Part shown: piece by piece, positions 35,237 to 45,247 of the stretch
How positions within the stretch are numbered: position 1 is the stretch's first letter
Layout: the number at the start of each line of letters is the position of its first letter
Assembly: GCF_006968745.1 (NCBI RefSeq)
Contig: NZ_CP030118.1
Span: 7,218,253-7,282,252, forward strand
DNA: 64,000 nt
Direction: 5' to 3'
Source: Brasilonema sennae CENA114
GTDB lineage: Bacteria > Cyanobacteriota > Cyanobacteriia > Cyanobacteriales > Nostocaceae
The notes under the pieces: model-generated
Told to the model about the DNA's origin: nothing
Database searches by the model: none
Seen by the model: only the letters and a program-made list of their open reading frames with translations
Made by a program: the position numbers and the translations under genes

Positions 35237-37462
35237 TCAACCAAACTTACCAGCAGTAGAGGCAATCAGGAATGCTCCGTAGGTCAAGATGTAACCCACA
35301 CTGAAGTGAGCTAAACCAATCAGACGACCTTGAACGATGGACATGGCAACGGGCTTGTCTTTCCAGCGAATCAAGTTCGCCAAAGGAGTACGCTCGTGTG
35401 CCCAAACCAAAGTTTCAATCAACTCTTGCCAGTAACCTCTCCAAGAGATTAGGAACATGAATCCTGTCGCCCAAACCAGGTGTCCGAACAGGAACATCCA
35501 AGCCCACACTGACAAGTTGTTCATGCCGTAGGGGTTATAACCGTTAATTAACTGAGCCGAGTTCGCCCACAGGTAATCACGGAACCAGCCCATCAGGTAA
35601 GTTGAAGATTCGTTGAATTGTGCGACGTTTCCTTGCCAAATACCCAGATGCTTCCAGTGCCAGTAGAACGTCACCCAACCTACAGTGTTGAGTGCCCAGA
35701 ATGTGGCCATGTAGAAAGCGTCCCAAGCCGAGATGTCGCAAGTACCGCCACGACCGGGACCGTCGCAAGGGAACGAGTAACCGAAGTCCTTTTTATCGGG
35801 CATCAGTTTGGAACCACGCGCATCCAAAGCACCTTTTACCAGTACCAGAACTGTGGTGTGGATCGCCAGAGCAAACGCATGGTGAACCAAGAAGTCACCA
35901 GGACCAATAGTTAAGAACAGCGAGTTGGTCGTGTTATTGACTGCATCCAGCCAACCTGGTAACCAAACGTTCGCGTAGTTAGGCCAAGCAGTTGCTGCAA
36001 CGCTATCTGGATTAGACAGCAAGGTGTTCAACCCGTACAGCACTTTTCCGTGAGAAGCCTGAATGAATTGTGCAAACACTGGCTCAATCAGGATCTGCTT
36101 TTCGGGTGTACCGAAAGCAACCACTACGTCATTGTGGACGTATAGACCCAAGGTATGGAAGCCCAAGAACAACGACACCCAGCTCAAGTGCGAGATGATT
36201 GCTTCTTTGTGCTTGAGTACCCGGTCTAGTACGTTGCCTTTGTTTTGCTCTGGGTCGTAGTCACGTACCCAGAAGATTGCTGCGTGAGCAAATGCACCCA
36301 GCATTATGAACACAGCTATGTATTGGTGATGAGTGTACAAAGCTGCTTGCGTTGTGTAGTCCTTACCGATGAATGCGTAAGGAGGCATCGCGTACATATG
36401 CTGCGCTACCAAGGACGTGATTGTTCCCAGTGCTGCCAGGTGGATCGACAACTGGAAGTGCAGCGAGTTGTTGTACGTGTCGTACAGTCCTTGGTGAGGC
36501 AAATTGAACTGACCTTCGGTTTTGCTGCCAAAGAAGTTTTTGGCGTTGAGCATTTCTTTGATGCTGTGACCAATTCCGAAGTTCGTCCGGTACATATGAC
36601 CGGCGATGATGAAAATTACCGCGATCGCCAAGTGGTGGTGAGCCATATCCGTCAGCCACAGCGATTCGGTTTGAGGATGGAACCCACCCAAAAATGTCAG
36701 AATTGCTGTTCCTGCACCTTCGGACGTGCCAAACACATGGTTTGCTGTGTCAGGGTTGTTCGCGTAAGCTGCCCAATTTCCCGTAAAGAATGGTGCTAAA
36801 CCCGCTGGGTGAGGCAAGGTCGTTAGGAAGTTGTCCCAACCCACATGAATTCCCCGAGATTCGGGTATTGCTACGTGAACTAAGTGACCTGTCCAAGCCA
36901 AAGAACTCACACCAAACAGACCTGCTAGGTGGTGGTTCAGACGTGGTTCTGCACTCTTAAACCAAGCCAAGCTCGGACGGTACTTCGGTTGCAAGTGCAA
37001 CCAACCTGCAAACAGGAACAATGATGCTAACAGCAGCAGGAATACTGAACCTACATACAGTTCATTGTTCGTCCGCATACCAATGGTGTACCACCAGTGG
37101 TAAAGGCCTGAGTAGGTGATATTGACTGGATAGCTCGCCCCACCTTGGGTAAAGGCTTCTATTGCTGGTTTCCCGAAGTGCGGATCCCAGATTGCATGAG
37201 CGATTGGACGGATATGCAGAGGATCTTTTATCCACTGTTCAAAGTTACCTTGCCAGGCTACATGGAACAGCAGGCTCGATGCCCACAGGAAGATGATTGC
37301 CACATGACCGAAGTGAGTTGCGAATATCTTTTGGTAAAGATTTTCTTCTGTCATGCCATCGTGGCTTTCAAAGTCATTTCCTGTTGCGATCGCATACCAC
37401 AGCCGACGCGTAGTCGGATCTTGTGCTAGATCCTGGCTAAATTTTGGAAATTTTGTTGCCAT
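35237..37462 (-). CDS. psaB: photosystem I P700 chlorophyll a apoprotein A2
   Basis: Starting at ATG 37462 (MATKFPKFSQDLAQDPTTRR) gives 741 residues, the canonical PsaB length; the frame upstream to 37513 is not part of it. It has eleven membrane spans, many chlorophyll-binding His, and the Fx iron-sulfur ligand motif FPCDGPGRGGTCDIS in the second half. It forms the P700 heterodimer with PsaA in thylakoids. Unusually, no psaA is upstream: the preceding gene is bciB, 160 bp away on the same strand. It may therefore be a second, solitary psaB copy. Confidence 0.97.
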   Translation of the reverse strand: MATKFPKFSQDLAQDPTTRRLWYAIATGNDFESHDGMTEENLYQKIFATHFGHVAIIFLWASSLLFHVAWQGNFEQWIKDPLHIRPIAHAIWDPHFGKPAIEAFTQGGASYPVNITYSGLYHWWYTIGMRTNNELYVGSVFLLLLASLFLFAGWLHLQPKYRPSLAWFKSAEPRLNHHLAGLFGVSSLAWTGHLVHVAIPESRGIHVGWDNFLTTLPHPAGLAPFFTGNWAAYANNPDTANHVFGTSEGAGTAILTFLGGFHPQTESLWLTDMAHHHLAIAVIFIIAGHMYRTNFGIGHSIKEMLNAKNFFGSKTEGQFNLPHQGLYDTYNNSLHFQLSIHLAALGTITSLVAQHMYAMPPYAFIGKDYTTQAALYTHHQYIAVFIMLGAFAHAAIFWVRDYDPEQNKGNVLDRVLKHKEAIISHLSWVSLFLGFHTLGLYVHNDVVVAFGTPEKQILIEPVFAQFIQASHGKVLYGLNTLLSNPDSVAATAWPNYANVWLPGWLDAVNNTTNSLFLTIGPGDFLVHHAFALAIHTTVLVLVKGALDARGSKLMPDKKDFGYSFPCDGPGRGGTCDISAWDAFYMATFWALNTVGWVTFYWHWKHLGIWQGNVAQFNESSTYLMGWFRDYLWANSAQLINGYNPYGMNNLSVWAWMFLFGHLVWATGFMFLISWRGYWQELIETLVWAHERTPLANLIRWKDKPVAMSIVQGRLIGLAHFSVGYILTYGAFLIASTAGKFG

Positions 37463-37621
37463 AAGGATGAACTCTTTGTTGCCCACATCAAATTCTACGC
37501 CTGAAATACCCATTGCAACTCACTTTGAGTAAACTCAAGCTTTGCTGTCACCAGTTCTGCTGGGTCGCTTAAGAGACTATCGAGAATTATAGCTAGCTTC
37601 TTAGTCGGCTACTTTTGTCTT

Positions 37622-38815
37622 TTACTCTGGTAACTTATACTGCTCAACGATACGCTTGGCAAATCCTGGAACGTGTGCATCTAATTTCTCTGGATGATTC
37701 CGCTTCACATACAAATAGTTGCGGGTGAAGTGAGAATCAATTGAAAAACGAGCGTATTCTAAACCTTTCGGGCCAATTTTTTCGATGACGACACCCATTA
37801 ATTTTGCCGCCCACATCGGGAGGGTAACGCCTTTATCGTAGGCGGGTATACTTTGTTGGACTGCGGCTGTGCGATCGCCCTTTGACATAACTGGCCCAGT
37901 TTCTAGTTGATCTGTCACCAAGTCCAGCATCTGTTGACCTGTTTCATTTCTCACCATAATCCATTGCCACCCAAAAGGTGCCCCCATGTAACCTACGACC
38001 AAATCTGCTAGAGAATTGACGTAATCAAAGCAACTCATACAGGAGGGGGCAAACACATCTTTCAGTTTATTGGTTTTTAGCCCAAAGAAAGGCACCGTTT
38101 CGGTTGAGCCGTCTTCGTGTTTGAAATGAACCCGGAAGTCTTGCATGAATTCGTAATGCACTACCGTGTCAGGTGATTTGCTGGTTGTTTCTAAGAATTT
38201 TTGCAGTCCTGCACGGTTGACATTATCGACACAAGGCGTTCCTAAAACGTAAAGTTTTTCTAAGCCTAGTTGTTTTTCGACGGCTCGTAATGCCTGAATT
38301 TGGCAACCAACACCAATCACCAACAGCCGCTTCATTCCTGATTTTTCTACTTGTTGCAAGACGGATAAATTTGGTGAGAGTGTTGGTTTATTGACTCGTG
38401 CTGCCAGTATTTCCTCTGGCGTACGGGCAATGATGGGCATCGGTTGAAAACGGTCTTCTTTGGTGTTTTGTACGCAAACGACACCTTCAACAATACCGCG
38501 ATTCAACATTTCGATGGCGATGGTACTAACAATTCCCGTCCATTGAGCACCAGGAACAGGCTCCTTTTTCCGCGCCGCCATCATGTCTTGATGCACACCA
38601 AAGTACAACTCGTCAGAATTGTCAAAATTTCGAGCGCGAGTGTGCGTCTGTTCTTCGAGTTTATCTATTTGCTGATTAATAAAAGCACAAGCTTGTTTGA
38701 CATAGTGAATATAGTATGTGTCGCACAAACCGCACTCGCTACAGAGTTCTTTAGCAGGGCGACGGCTACTGGGTTTGAGGGCTTTGGCTTTTTTGTGAGG
38801 AGACAGGGATGTCAT
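37622..38815 (-). CDS. bciB: 3,8-divinyl chlorophyllide reductase, F420-hydrogenase beta-subunit family
   Basis: A 397-residue ferredoxin-dependent enzyme. The N-terminal CSECGLCDTYYIHYVKQAC binds an iron-sulfur cluster, and further Cys lie in GVGCQIQALR, GTPCVDN and APSCMSCFDYVNSLADLVVGYMG. The fold is that of the FrhB family, and this cyanobacterial branch (Slr1923 type) reduces the 8-vinyl group during chlorophyll synthesis. The alternative, 7-hydroxymethyl chlorophyll a reductase, is a close relative and cannot be excluded by reading. It precedes psaB on the same strand, which would link pigment and PSI core synthesis. Confidence 0.85.
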   Translation of the reverse strand: MTSLSPHKKAKALKPSSRRPAKELCSECGLCDTYYIHYVKQACAFINQQIDKLEEQTHTRARNFDNSDELYFGVHQDMMAARKKEPVPGAQWTGIVSTIAIEMLNRGIVEGVVCVQNTKEDRFQPMPIIARTPEEILAARVNKPTLSPNLSVLQQVEKSGMKRLLVIGVGCQIQALRAVEKQLGLEKLYVLGTPCVDNVNRAGLQKFLETTSKSPDTVVHYEFMQDFRVHFKHEDGSTETVPFFGLKTNKLKDVFAPSCMSCFDYVNSLADLVVGYMGAPFGWQWIMVRNETGQQMLDLVTDQLETGPVMSKGDRTAAVQQSIPAYDKGVTLPMWAAKLMGVVIEKIGPKGLEYARFSIDSHFTRNYLYVKRNHPEKLDAHVPGFAKRIVEQYKLPE

Positions 38816-39027
38816 CTTAAGAGCAGTTTATTAACTAAAAAATAAGATATTCTAAAGCTTTACTTTACACAAACTTTTAGAAGTATTACTACATTCAGAA
38901 TTTGAATTTGCCTAAAAAAGACAACGAGTGCACCTAATTGGCAGAGCAAACACAAGTGAAAGCATATACAGCCACAAAAAGATTATTGTCTTAAAATTAA
39001 AAAACATTAATAAAACTTGAGGAACTT

Positions 39028-39300
39028 ATGACTGCAAAAGTAGAAATTTATACTTGGAGAACTTGCCCATATTGTATTCAAGCCAAAAATTTGCTGGCAA
39101 ACAAGGGGGTAAATTACACAGAATACAGCATTGATGGAGATGAAGCTGCACGCAATCTTATGGCTAAAAGAGCAAATGGCAGGCGCTCTTTACCACAAAT
39201 TTTTATCAACGACCATCACGTTGGCGGTTGTGATGATATTTATGCCTTAGAAGATCAAGGCAAGCTGGATGAGCTACTAGCGTCGAGCAAAACTGTATAA
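39028..39300 (+). CDS. grxC: glutaredoxin 3
   Basis: A 90-residue dithiol glutaredoxin. CPYC is the active site (residues 13-16), with RSLPQIFINDHHVGGCDDIYAL carrying the cis-Pro and glutathione-binding GG. GAGGA precedes the ATG. The glutathione synthetase gene follows 200 bp downstream on the same strand, so a glutathione-related unit is likely. Confidence 0.95.
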   Translation: MTAKVEIYTWRTCPYCIQAKNLLANKGVNYTEYSIDGDEAARNLMAKRANGRRSLPQIFINDHHVGGCDDIYALEDQGKLDELLASSKTV

Positions 39301-39500
39301 GTTGACATAAAAGTCATTACAGTTAAGGAAAATTAAGAAGAACGCAGAACACAGTTAGGCTTGTATCCTTTTTGCTATTCATGCCCCATAACTACTGAGT
39401 TGGTGATTCCTGAGTTCTTTGTTTGGTCAGTTATAACTCTTAAGGGCATAATCTAAATGGAACAACCTTAGAAGAATTTTTGGCAATTGAGGCAGAAAGT

Positions 39501-40466
39501 GTGAAACTGGCTTTTATCATTGATCCTATCCATCAACTTGATCCGTGTCACGACACAAGTGTTGCTCTGATGGAAGCAGCGCAAATTCTAGGACATGAAA
39601 TTTGGGTAACTCAAGTCAATCAACTCAGTGTGGTGGAAGGCAAAGCTTGGGCGCTCTTAGAAAGAGTGGAACTTATACCCGTGCAGTTGGTAGAAGGACG
39701 TTATCAAGCAGCTAATCCTTGGTACAAGTTGAGTAGCCGTACCCTTGTTTGCCTAGAAACATTGGATGCCGTCTTTATGCGGACAGATCCACCTGTCACA
39801 GTTGCTTATCTTTATGCTACGTACATTCTGGACTACATAGACCAAAACAAAACTTTGGTTATCAACAGTCCTTCAGGAATTCGGGCGGCAAATGAAAAAA
39901 TGTATGCCCTTCAGTTTACCAAAGCGATTCCAGAAACTATTGTTACTCCACAGAAGCAGTTGATTAGGCAATTTGTAGAGGCTCAAGGAAGAGCGGTACT
40001 CAAACCACTGGGGAATAAAGCCGGAGAAGGGATTTTAATTTTAGAAGGAGGCGATCGCAACTTCAATTCTATAATTGAACTCAGTACTCTCCAAGGTCAA
40101 GTTCCAGTTATGGTACAAACCTACTTACCGGAGGCAAAAGACGGAGACAAGCGGATTATCCTGCTCAATGGCGAGCCAATCGGTGCCCTCAATCGCCTTT
40201 CATCTGGCAGCGACTTTCGTAATAATATGGCAACAGGTGGTACGGTTGCCCAAACTGATATCACTCCAAGAGAGTATGAAATTTGCACCCAACTCGCTGA
40301 AACCTTACGCAAAGATGGCTTAATTTTTGTCGGCATTGACGTGATCGGTGGTTACCTGACCGAAGTCAACGTCACAAGTCCTACCGGAGTGCGTGAGATA
40401 GATCGGTTTGACGGCACTCGTATTGGTCATCAGGTAATTCAATGGGTTGAGCGGGCAAAAAAATGA
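39501..40466 (+). CDS. gshB: glutathione synthetase
   Basis: I start at GTG 39501 (VKLAFIIDPIHQLDPCHDTS), preceded by GAGG; the frame continues to a TTG at 39480. The 321-residue ATP-grasp enzyme joins gamma-glutamylcysteine and glycine. Landmarks are FMRTDPPV, INSPSGIRAANEKMYAL, KPLGNKAGEGILIL, DKRIILLNGEPIGALNRLS and the C-terminal EVNVTSPTGVREIDRFDG. Downstream of grxC, same strand. Confidence 0.96.
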   Translation: MKLAFIIDPIHQLDPCHDTSVALMEAAQILGHEIWVTQVNQLSVVEGKAWALLERVELIPVQLVEGRYQAANPWYKLSSRTLVCLETLDAVFMRTDPPVTVAYLYATYILDYIDQNKTLVINSPSGIRAANEKMYALQFTKAIPETIVTPQKQLIRQFVEAQGRAVLKPLGNKAGEGILILEGGDRNFNSIIELSTLQGQVPVMVQTYLPEAKDGDKRIILLNGEPIGALNRLSSGSDFRNNMATGGTVAQTDITPREYEICTQLAETLRKDGLIFVGIDVIGGYLTEVNVTSPTGVREIDRFDGTRIGHQVIQWVERAKK

Positions 40467-40498
40467 TCAATCATAACCATTGCCATAAACCGTTCAAA

Positions 40499-40532
40499 TA
40501 AGTCAAAGCTCGACAATAAGTCAAAGCTCGAC
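40499..40532 (+). repeat. 17-bp direct repeat after gshB
   Basis: AAGTCAAAGCTCGACAA occurs twice, one base apart. A short recent duplication with no evident role. Confidence 0.6.
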
Positions 40533-40609
40533 AAAATTGCTCAAGTGCATTCTCAATTGATGAACCACTACAGCAATAAACACCAGTCCACGCCACTGGT
40601 AACAACGCT

Positions 40610-40760
40610 CTTGTTTCCATAAGCGCAAAGCGTGCCGCAGGCATACGCTTTGCGTGTTGATTCGCCTGGGTGCGTGCGTTAGTGCGCCCAGGAGATACCC
40701 GATACCCGTAAGGCTTGCCCGTTCCCACTAGGGCGGTGCTGTGTGCACGCGCCCAGGTTC
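40610..40760. repeat. dispersed palindromic repeat between gshB and ftsZ
   Basis: GCGCAAAGCGTGCCGCAGGC, ATACGCTTTGCG and CCCAGGAGATACCCGATACC-type blocks. They match repeat pieces at 43 and 57 kb. Nothing else is seen in 40467-40907. Confidence 0.6.
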
Positions 40761-40907
40761 CTCTATCTCCTCCATAAAGTTGGGGATGACTTTTCGTCCA
40801 AAGTTGAGACTTTTTCAGCAGATTGCAAAACCCTCCAACTAAGACTTAATGAATGATCAGCCATATAAAATTTTTCACCCTGATCCCATCGATAAGTTCA
40901 TAATTTC

Positions 40908-42239
40908 TTAATTACGGGGTGTGCGTCGGTTACGGAGAAAATCCGGTATGTCTAGTCCTGGTTTTTCTTTGGGTTCGGTGATCGGCGTTGGAGGATTAGC
41001 TGCTGGTGGCTGTGGCTGTGACTGTGGCTGTGATTGTGGCTGTGACTGTGGCTGTGGCATTGGTCGCCTTGTTGCTGCTGGCGAGACAACCCGTCCTTGA
41101 TTGGCGTTTTGTTGTTGTGCAGCTTGTACTTCACCTGTAAATCCTGTGGCAATTACGGTAAGTCTGACCTCACCCTGGAGCCGATCATCAATCACTGCTC
41201 CAAAAATAATATTGGCGTTGGGATCAACAACTTCATAAATTGTTTCTGCTGCGGCGTTTACTTCATGCAAAGTCAGGTCACTACCACCAGTAATGTTAAA
41301 AACAACACCTCTAGCTCCTTCAATTGAAGACTCTAGTAACGGCGAAGAAATGGCAGCAATTGCTGCTTCTCTAGCTCTTGATTTTCCTGAGCCAATGCCA
41401 ATCCCCATCAATGCTGATCCCGCATCCGCCATAACAGCGCGTACATCGGCAAAGTCAACGTTAATCAAACCAGGGATTGTGATGATATCTGAAATACCTT
41501 GTACCCCTTGACGTAGCACGTCATCTGCATAGCGAAAAGCTTCCTGCATAGGTGTCTGCTCTGGGATGACTTCCAAAAGCTTATTGTTGGGGATAATGAT
41601 GAGTGTATCCACTCTACTTTTTAGACCTTCAACACCTTGCTCTGCTTGACTGGTGCGGCGACGCCCTTCAAAGATAAATGGACGCGTCACCACGCCGACA
41701 GTGAGAGCGCCCATTTCTTTTGCCACTTCAGCAACAATCGGAGCTGCACCAGTACCAGTACCTCCTCCCATACCAGCAGTGATAAAGACTAAGTCAGCAC
41801 CCTCTAAAGCCTTGGCGATTTCGTCGCGTGATTCTTCAGCAGCTTTTTGACCAATAGCAGGGTTACCACCGGCTCCTAAACCCCGCGTAAGTTTCTGTCC
41901 AATTTGCAAGCGAGCGGGAGCAGATGCTAAAGTCAGAGCCTGTGCATCAGTGTTAATTGACCAAAACTCTACGCCAATTACATCAGACGCAATCATGCGG
42001 TTAACAGCATTACTACCGCCACCACCCACACCAATTACTTTAATATTGGCGACTCGACCAGGAACAATATCACCCATTCGTGTTTCTTCACTAGCAATCT
42101 TCTTGGTGTCATGGTTTTGCCCATAGTTTACCCCAGTATTATTAAAGGGATTGGTCGAGTTGATTGCCAGCGATAACCCCTGCTGTCCGGGAGACTGGGA
42201 GTTTTTATAGGTAAGCCCTTGGTTATTATCAAGTGTCAT
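40908..42239 (-). CDS. ftsZ: cell division GTPase FtsZ
   Basis: The start is placed at the Met at 42239 (MTLDNNQGLTYKN), which matches the N-terminus I recall for Anabaena FtsZ, giving 443 residues; an upstream in-frame Met lies at 42254. The tubulin signature GGGTGTGAAP, the N-terminal GVGGGGSNAVNRMI, and the C-terminal GLDIPDFLRNRR (the FtsA/SepF-type binding tail) are clear. The linker contains a Pro-Gln-Ser-Gln repeat (residues about 405-420) that arises from a DNA microsatellite at 41008-41058. It is downstream of ftsQ on the same strand, 1.6 kb away. Confidence 0.96.
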   Translation of the reverse strand: MTLDNNQGLTYKNSQSPGQQGLSLAINSTNPFNNTGVNYGQNHDTKKIASEETRMGDIVPGRVANIKVIGVGGGGSNAVNRMIASDVIGVEFWSINTDAQALTLASAPARLQIGQKLTRGLGAGGNPAIGQKAAEESRDEIAKALEGADLVFITAGMGGGTGTGAAPIVAEVAKEMGALTVGVVTRPFIFEGRRRTSQAEQGVEGLKSRVDTLIIIPNNKLLEVIPEQTPMQEAFRYADDVLRQGVQGISDIITIPGLINVDFADVRAVMADAGSALMGIGIGSGKSRAREAAIAAISSPLLESSIEGARGVVFNITGGSDLTLHEVNAAAETIYEVVDPNANIIFGAVIDDRLQGEVRLTVIATGFTGEVQAAQQQNANQGRVVSPAATRRPMPQPQSQPQSQPQSQPQPPAANPPTPITEPKEKPGLDIPDFLRNRRTPRN

Positions 42240-42293
42240 CGGAGTTGCGAGCATGTAGATAAACGACTTTTTATGGTGTTATTCACCTGAGAG

Positions 42294-42869
42294 TCAACTA
42301 TAGTTTGACGCGAGGTCGCCATAATCTATGGCATTTTTGTTTATGTTTCTTTCAACTTCCAGCCTTGGTAAGATTGGAGGTAGAAAGTTTGCTATCGGCT
42401 TAGGCATTAAAGCATCCAGTCGCATAGCTAATTCTAGTGAAGTATACCTATATTTACCGAAAATTGACCTGTATAACTTCCACCAGACATTAATATCTTC
42501 ACTACTATTTAGCCAATTTGGCTCAGTATACCCCTGGTATCCCCAATCATATCTCCGTGTTCGAGATTGTGGCTGACATTGGACGTTTATTTTACGACTA
42601 GAGCTAGAGGTTTTTTTTTCGCTCTCCGATCCGCACACAGATTTTTTATGGTATAAATTTAAAAAATACACGTTTCTCAACCGTTGGTATAACCAACTAT
42701 TACCGCCTTCAAAATTGTCTTTTCGGAGTAAGTTTAAGTGATTACGTATACACAAGATTGATAAAAAGGAAATTCTGTACACAAAATCCAGAACTAACTG
42801 CGTAACTTGTAAAGGCAGACCGTGGTGAGTCTCATCTGTCATTAAGGTTTGAACAATCGGATTTACCAT
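42294..42869 (-). CDS. hypothetical protein between ftsQ and ftsZ
   Basis: A 191-residue frame on the same strand as ftsZ, ending 55 bp before it. The C-terminal half (WGYQGYTEPNWLNSSEDINVWWKLYRSIFGKYRY) looks protein-like, whereas the N-terminal half is weak and the ribosome binding site poor. I do not recognise it. It may be a real small gene, a decayed one, or a chance frame. Confidence 0.35.
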   Translation of the reverse strand: MVNPIVQTLMTDETHHGLPLQVTQLVLDFVYRISFLSILCIRNHLNLLRKDNFEGGNSWLYQRLRNVYFLNLYHKKSVCGSESEKKTSSSSRKINVQCQPQSRTRRYDWGYQGYTEPNWLNSSEDINVWWKLYRSIFGKYRYTSLELAMRLDALMPKPIANFLPPILPRLEVERNINKNAIDYGDLASNYS

Positions 42870-43234
42870 TTAAGACACAAGATTTCTATTCTCATTATCT
42901 ATTGCTGAACTGGACATAACCGAGAAATGACTTATTAAATGGAACACCCTGGTTTTTTGCTATCAGCTTCACCTTATATATAAGGAAAACTTTGCAATAA
43001 AGAAATTTTACCTTTGCTTTGGAAGAGTTGCGCTTTTGACTAGCACGAAAGTCTAAGGATCTTTAGAGGAATCGAAGGGAAGCAGTCCTTACACGTCTGT
43101 GTCAGTATGCTTCACTTTTGTTGCTATAGAGGTTTTACTTACGGAAATTCACTGTTTGGATGTCTGAATACAACTGTTTTCAAAACCTGCTCAAAGAACA
43201 AACTGTCCATCCTTACAGGGAACTGTTGTAAACC

Positions 43235-43460
43235 CTATGGCTAACGCCACGCCTTACGGTGAGTAAGCGCGCTCTTGGTAGGGTCTCCCTCATGTGCCAC
43301 TTCTGTGCGGGGGTTCCCCCCGTTGTAGGCGGAACGCCTTCCCGCAGGGTAGAATGTGGCGTCAGGCGACGGGCGTTCCCGGAGGGCTATCGGGAACGCC
43401 CGTCGCCTACAGAGGAGCCAGTACTTGATGAGGCTCTCCCTCTCCTGACAGAGACGCTAC
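43235..43460. repeat. dispersed GC-rich repeat cluster between ftsQ and ftsZ
   Basis: ATGGCTAACGCCACGCCTTA, GGGGGTTCCCCCCG, GGAACGCCCGTCGCC and CAGTACTTGATGAGGC-type blocks, with long self-complementary parts. The rest of 42870-43890 carries no gene I can support. Confidence 0.65.
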
Positions 43461-43890
43461 TTTGAACACGCTTGTTCTGGCGTTGGAAACCCTCCTCATG
43501 CGCACTGGACTCACCACACTTTTCCTCGAAGACGATATTGCTTTCCTTTTTTGGGTTAGCAGAAAATAAAAAGCTCATGAACTCAACCCGGTCACCTGAT
43601 GCGTTCTGTTGAACACTAGGTAGCCAATAAGCGTTTTTCAGCTTAGACCCCATCATCAGTTAGCTATGGCGTTTATGCACCCACTATATTTAAATGTTAG
43701 GGCAATAACAACCTCTACTTCTACTCCAATGTAGAAGTTTTAATCATTATTCCTCCCATTGTCATTAGAAGTGAACGGTGGTTTCTACTTGGGTACTGCC
43801 ATATCGTTGGTTACTGCAATATCGAAAATTGTATATTTATTCAGCATAAAACTTCCTTATCAATTAGGTGTGTCTTACACATCGAATCCA

Positions 43891-44748
43891 TCAAATCTTT
43901 TTAGATACTTGCTGAGCAGTTAGACTGTTGTTGTTCTGATTCATTTGTACTAACGGATGATCTGGATTTTTGAGGTCAATGTAGTCTATTTGACTACGAT
44001 TCAGTTGTGCAGGTAAATTGCGCATTTGTGCCATTACCTTAATTTTTTCAGACAACAAAGAATTTGGTGCTCCAAGATGTATACTTCCCAGCTCTGTTTT
44101 CAAAATTAAATTTGTTGGATCTTGGAAATCAATTTCTTTAACGTTAACAGAACTCTGGCCCAGAGCTTGATAAAGTTCAGTCCAATAAGGTTGGTACTGC
44201 TCTAATGAGCCAAAAACTTTCAGACTAGGCAATTGCAAGCTGGGATCACCAGATGTGTATTTTTCTATAGGTATCCAAACGCCATTAACATCTAGCAATC
44301 CTACAGATATTTTTTTGTGATCCGTGTCACTGTTTCCTTGATCCCTACGACTTTGGGCGATCGCTACAGGAACTCGTTCTTGAATCTGGACGATTAATCC
44401 TGGTGGAAACAGACGACGATTGACAATCGCTTGTACTATCATCGGTTGCTGTTTCAAAGATTCGGCGATTCTATGAGGTTCTATCCGCCATAAAGACTGA
44501 GGATAGGAAAGCACAAGCAATGACTCAATCGCCTCACTAGATAGTAAGTGATTACCTGAAACCTCAATATCTTGGGGTGTTTTAAGTACCCAAATCGGTT
44601 GGATAGCCGTCCACAGCAAACCTCCCGCCAATGAACTTACGGTAATGGTTTGCCAAATTGTCTGAATAATTTTTATCTGTCGCTTTTGACGTAATTTTTT
44701 ACGGCGACCTTTTAAATCTGAACGGGAAACCGATATAATGCCAGCCAT
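43891..44748 (-). CDS. ftsQ: cell division protein FtsQ
   Basis: A 285-residue bitopic membrane protein. A basic cytoplasmic start (RKKLRQKRQIK) precedes one span near 32-52 (VSSLAGGLLWTAIQPIWVL). A POTRA domain follows from about 57 (IEVSGNHLLSSEAIESLLVLSYPQSLWRIEPHRIAESLKQQPMI), then the beta domain. It links early and late divisome proteins. The gene is upstream of ftsZ, as in other cyanobacteria, but separated by repeats. The 500 bp upstream (44749-45247) is AT-rich promoter territory without a clear motif. Confidence 0.9.
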   Translation of the reverse strand: MAGIISVSRSDLKGRRKKLRQKRQIKIIQTIWQTITVSSLAGGLLWTAIQPIWVLKTPQDIEVSGNHLLSSEAIESLLVLSYPQSLWRIEPHRIAESLKQQPMIVQAIVNRRLFPPGLIVQIQERVPVAIAQSRRDQGNSDTDHKKISVGLLDVNGVWIPIEKYTSGDPSLQLPSLKVFGSLEQYQPYWTELYQALGQSSVNVKEIDFQDPTNLILKTELGSIHLGAPNSLLSEKIKVMAQMRNLPAQLNRSQIDYIDLKNPDHPLVQMNQNNNSLTAQQVSKKI

Positions 44749-45247
44749 TTAAACCCTTCCATATTTTTAGTCCTAGTCGTAATTACGCATGTATTATTAC
44801 GTAATTTTAGTAAATCCTGTTAGCGGAAATTAGATCTGCTCTCCAGATGAATCTAGCCTTTTGATTTTTTTGTGGCAACCATTTCCTACTGCAAAAATCT
44901 ACAAAAAAAATAGTATTATCCGCATACTACTTTTTCATTGTCCGACCCAGTACTCAGGAGCTAAAACAACACAAGAGTACTTAAACGCATAAAATTTGTT
45001 GATTTTGAAGAAATTTAATCAGAGTATATACAATGTCTTATTTTTAACAAAAAAAGAAGAAACAGGTTAACCTTTTATAATATCATGATTAACGTGATAG
45101 TGCTGAATATAATGCCCATATAGGCATGTGATGTAGGAGCAAGCCTTAAAGATGGTCATGGGGATAAATCAGAGGTTTGTCGTTAAGAACAATCAATGAA
45201 AAACAACTGACAATTCCCAATCTCAAATCCACAATTCAAAATTAGTA

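Noticed and set aside
36245..36799. 184-residue plus-strand frame opposite psaB
   Set aside because: It is a shadow of psaB codon use; psaB on the other strand is certain.
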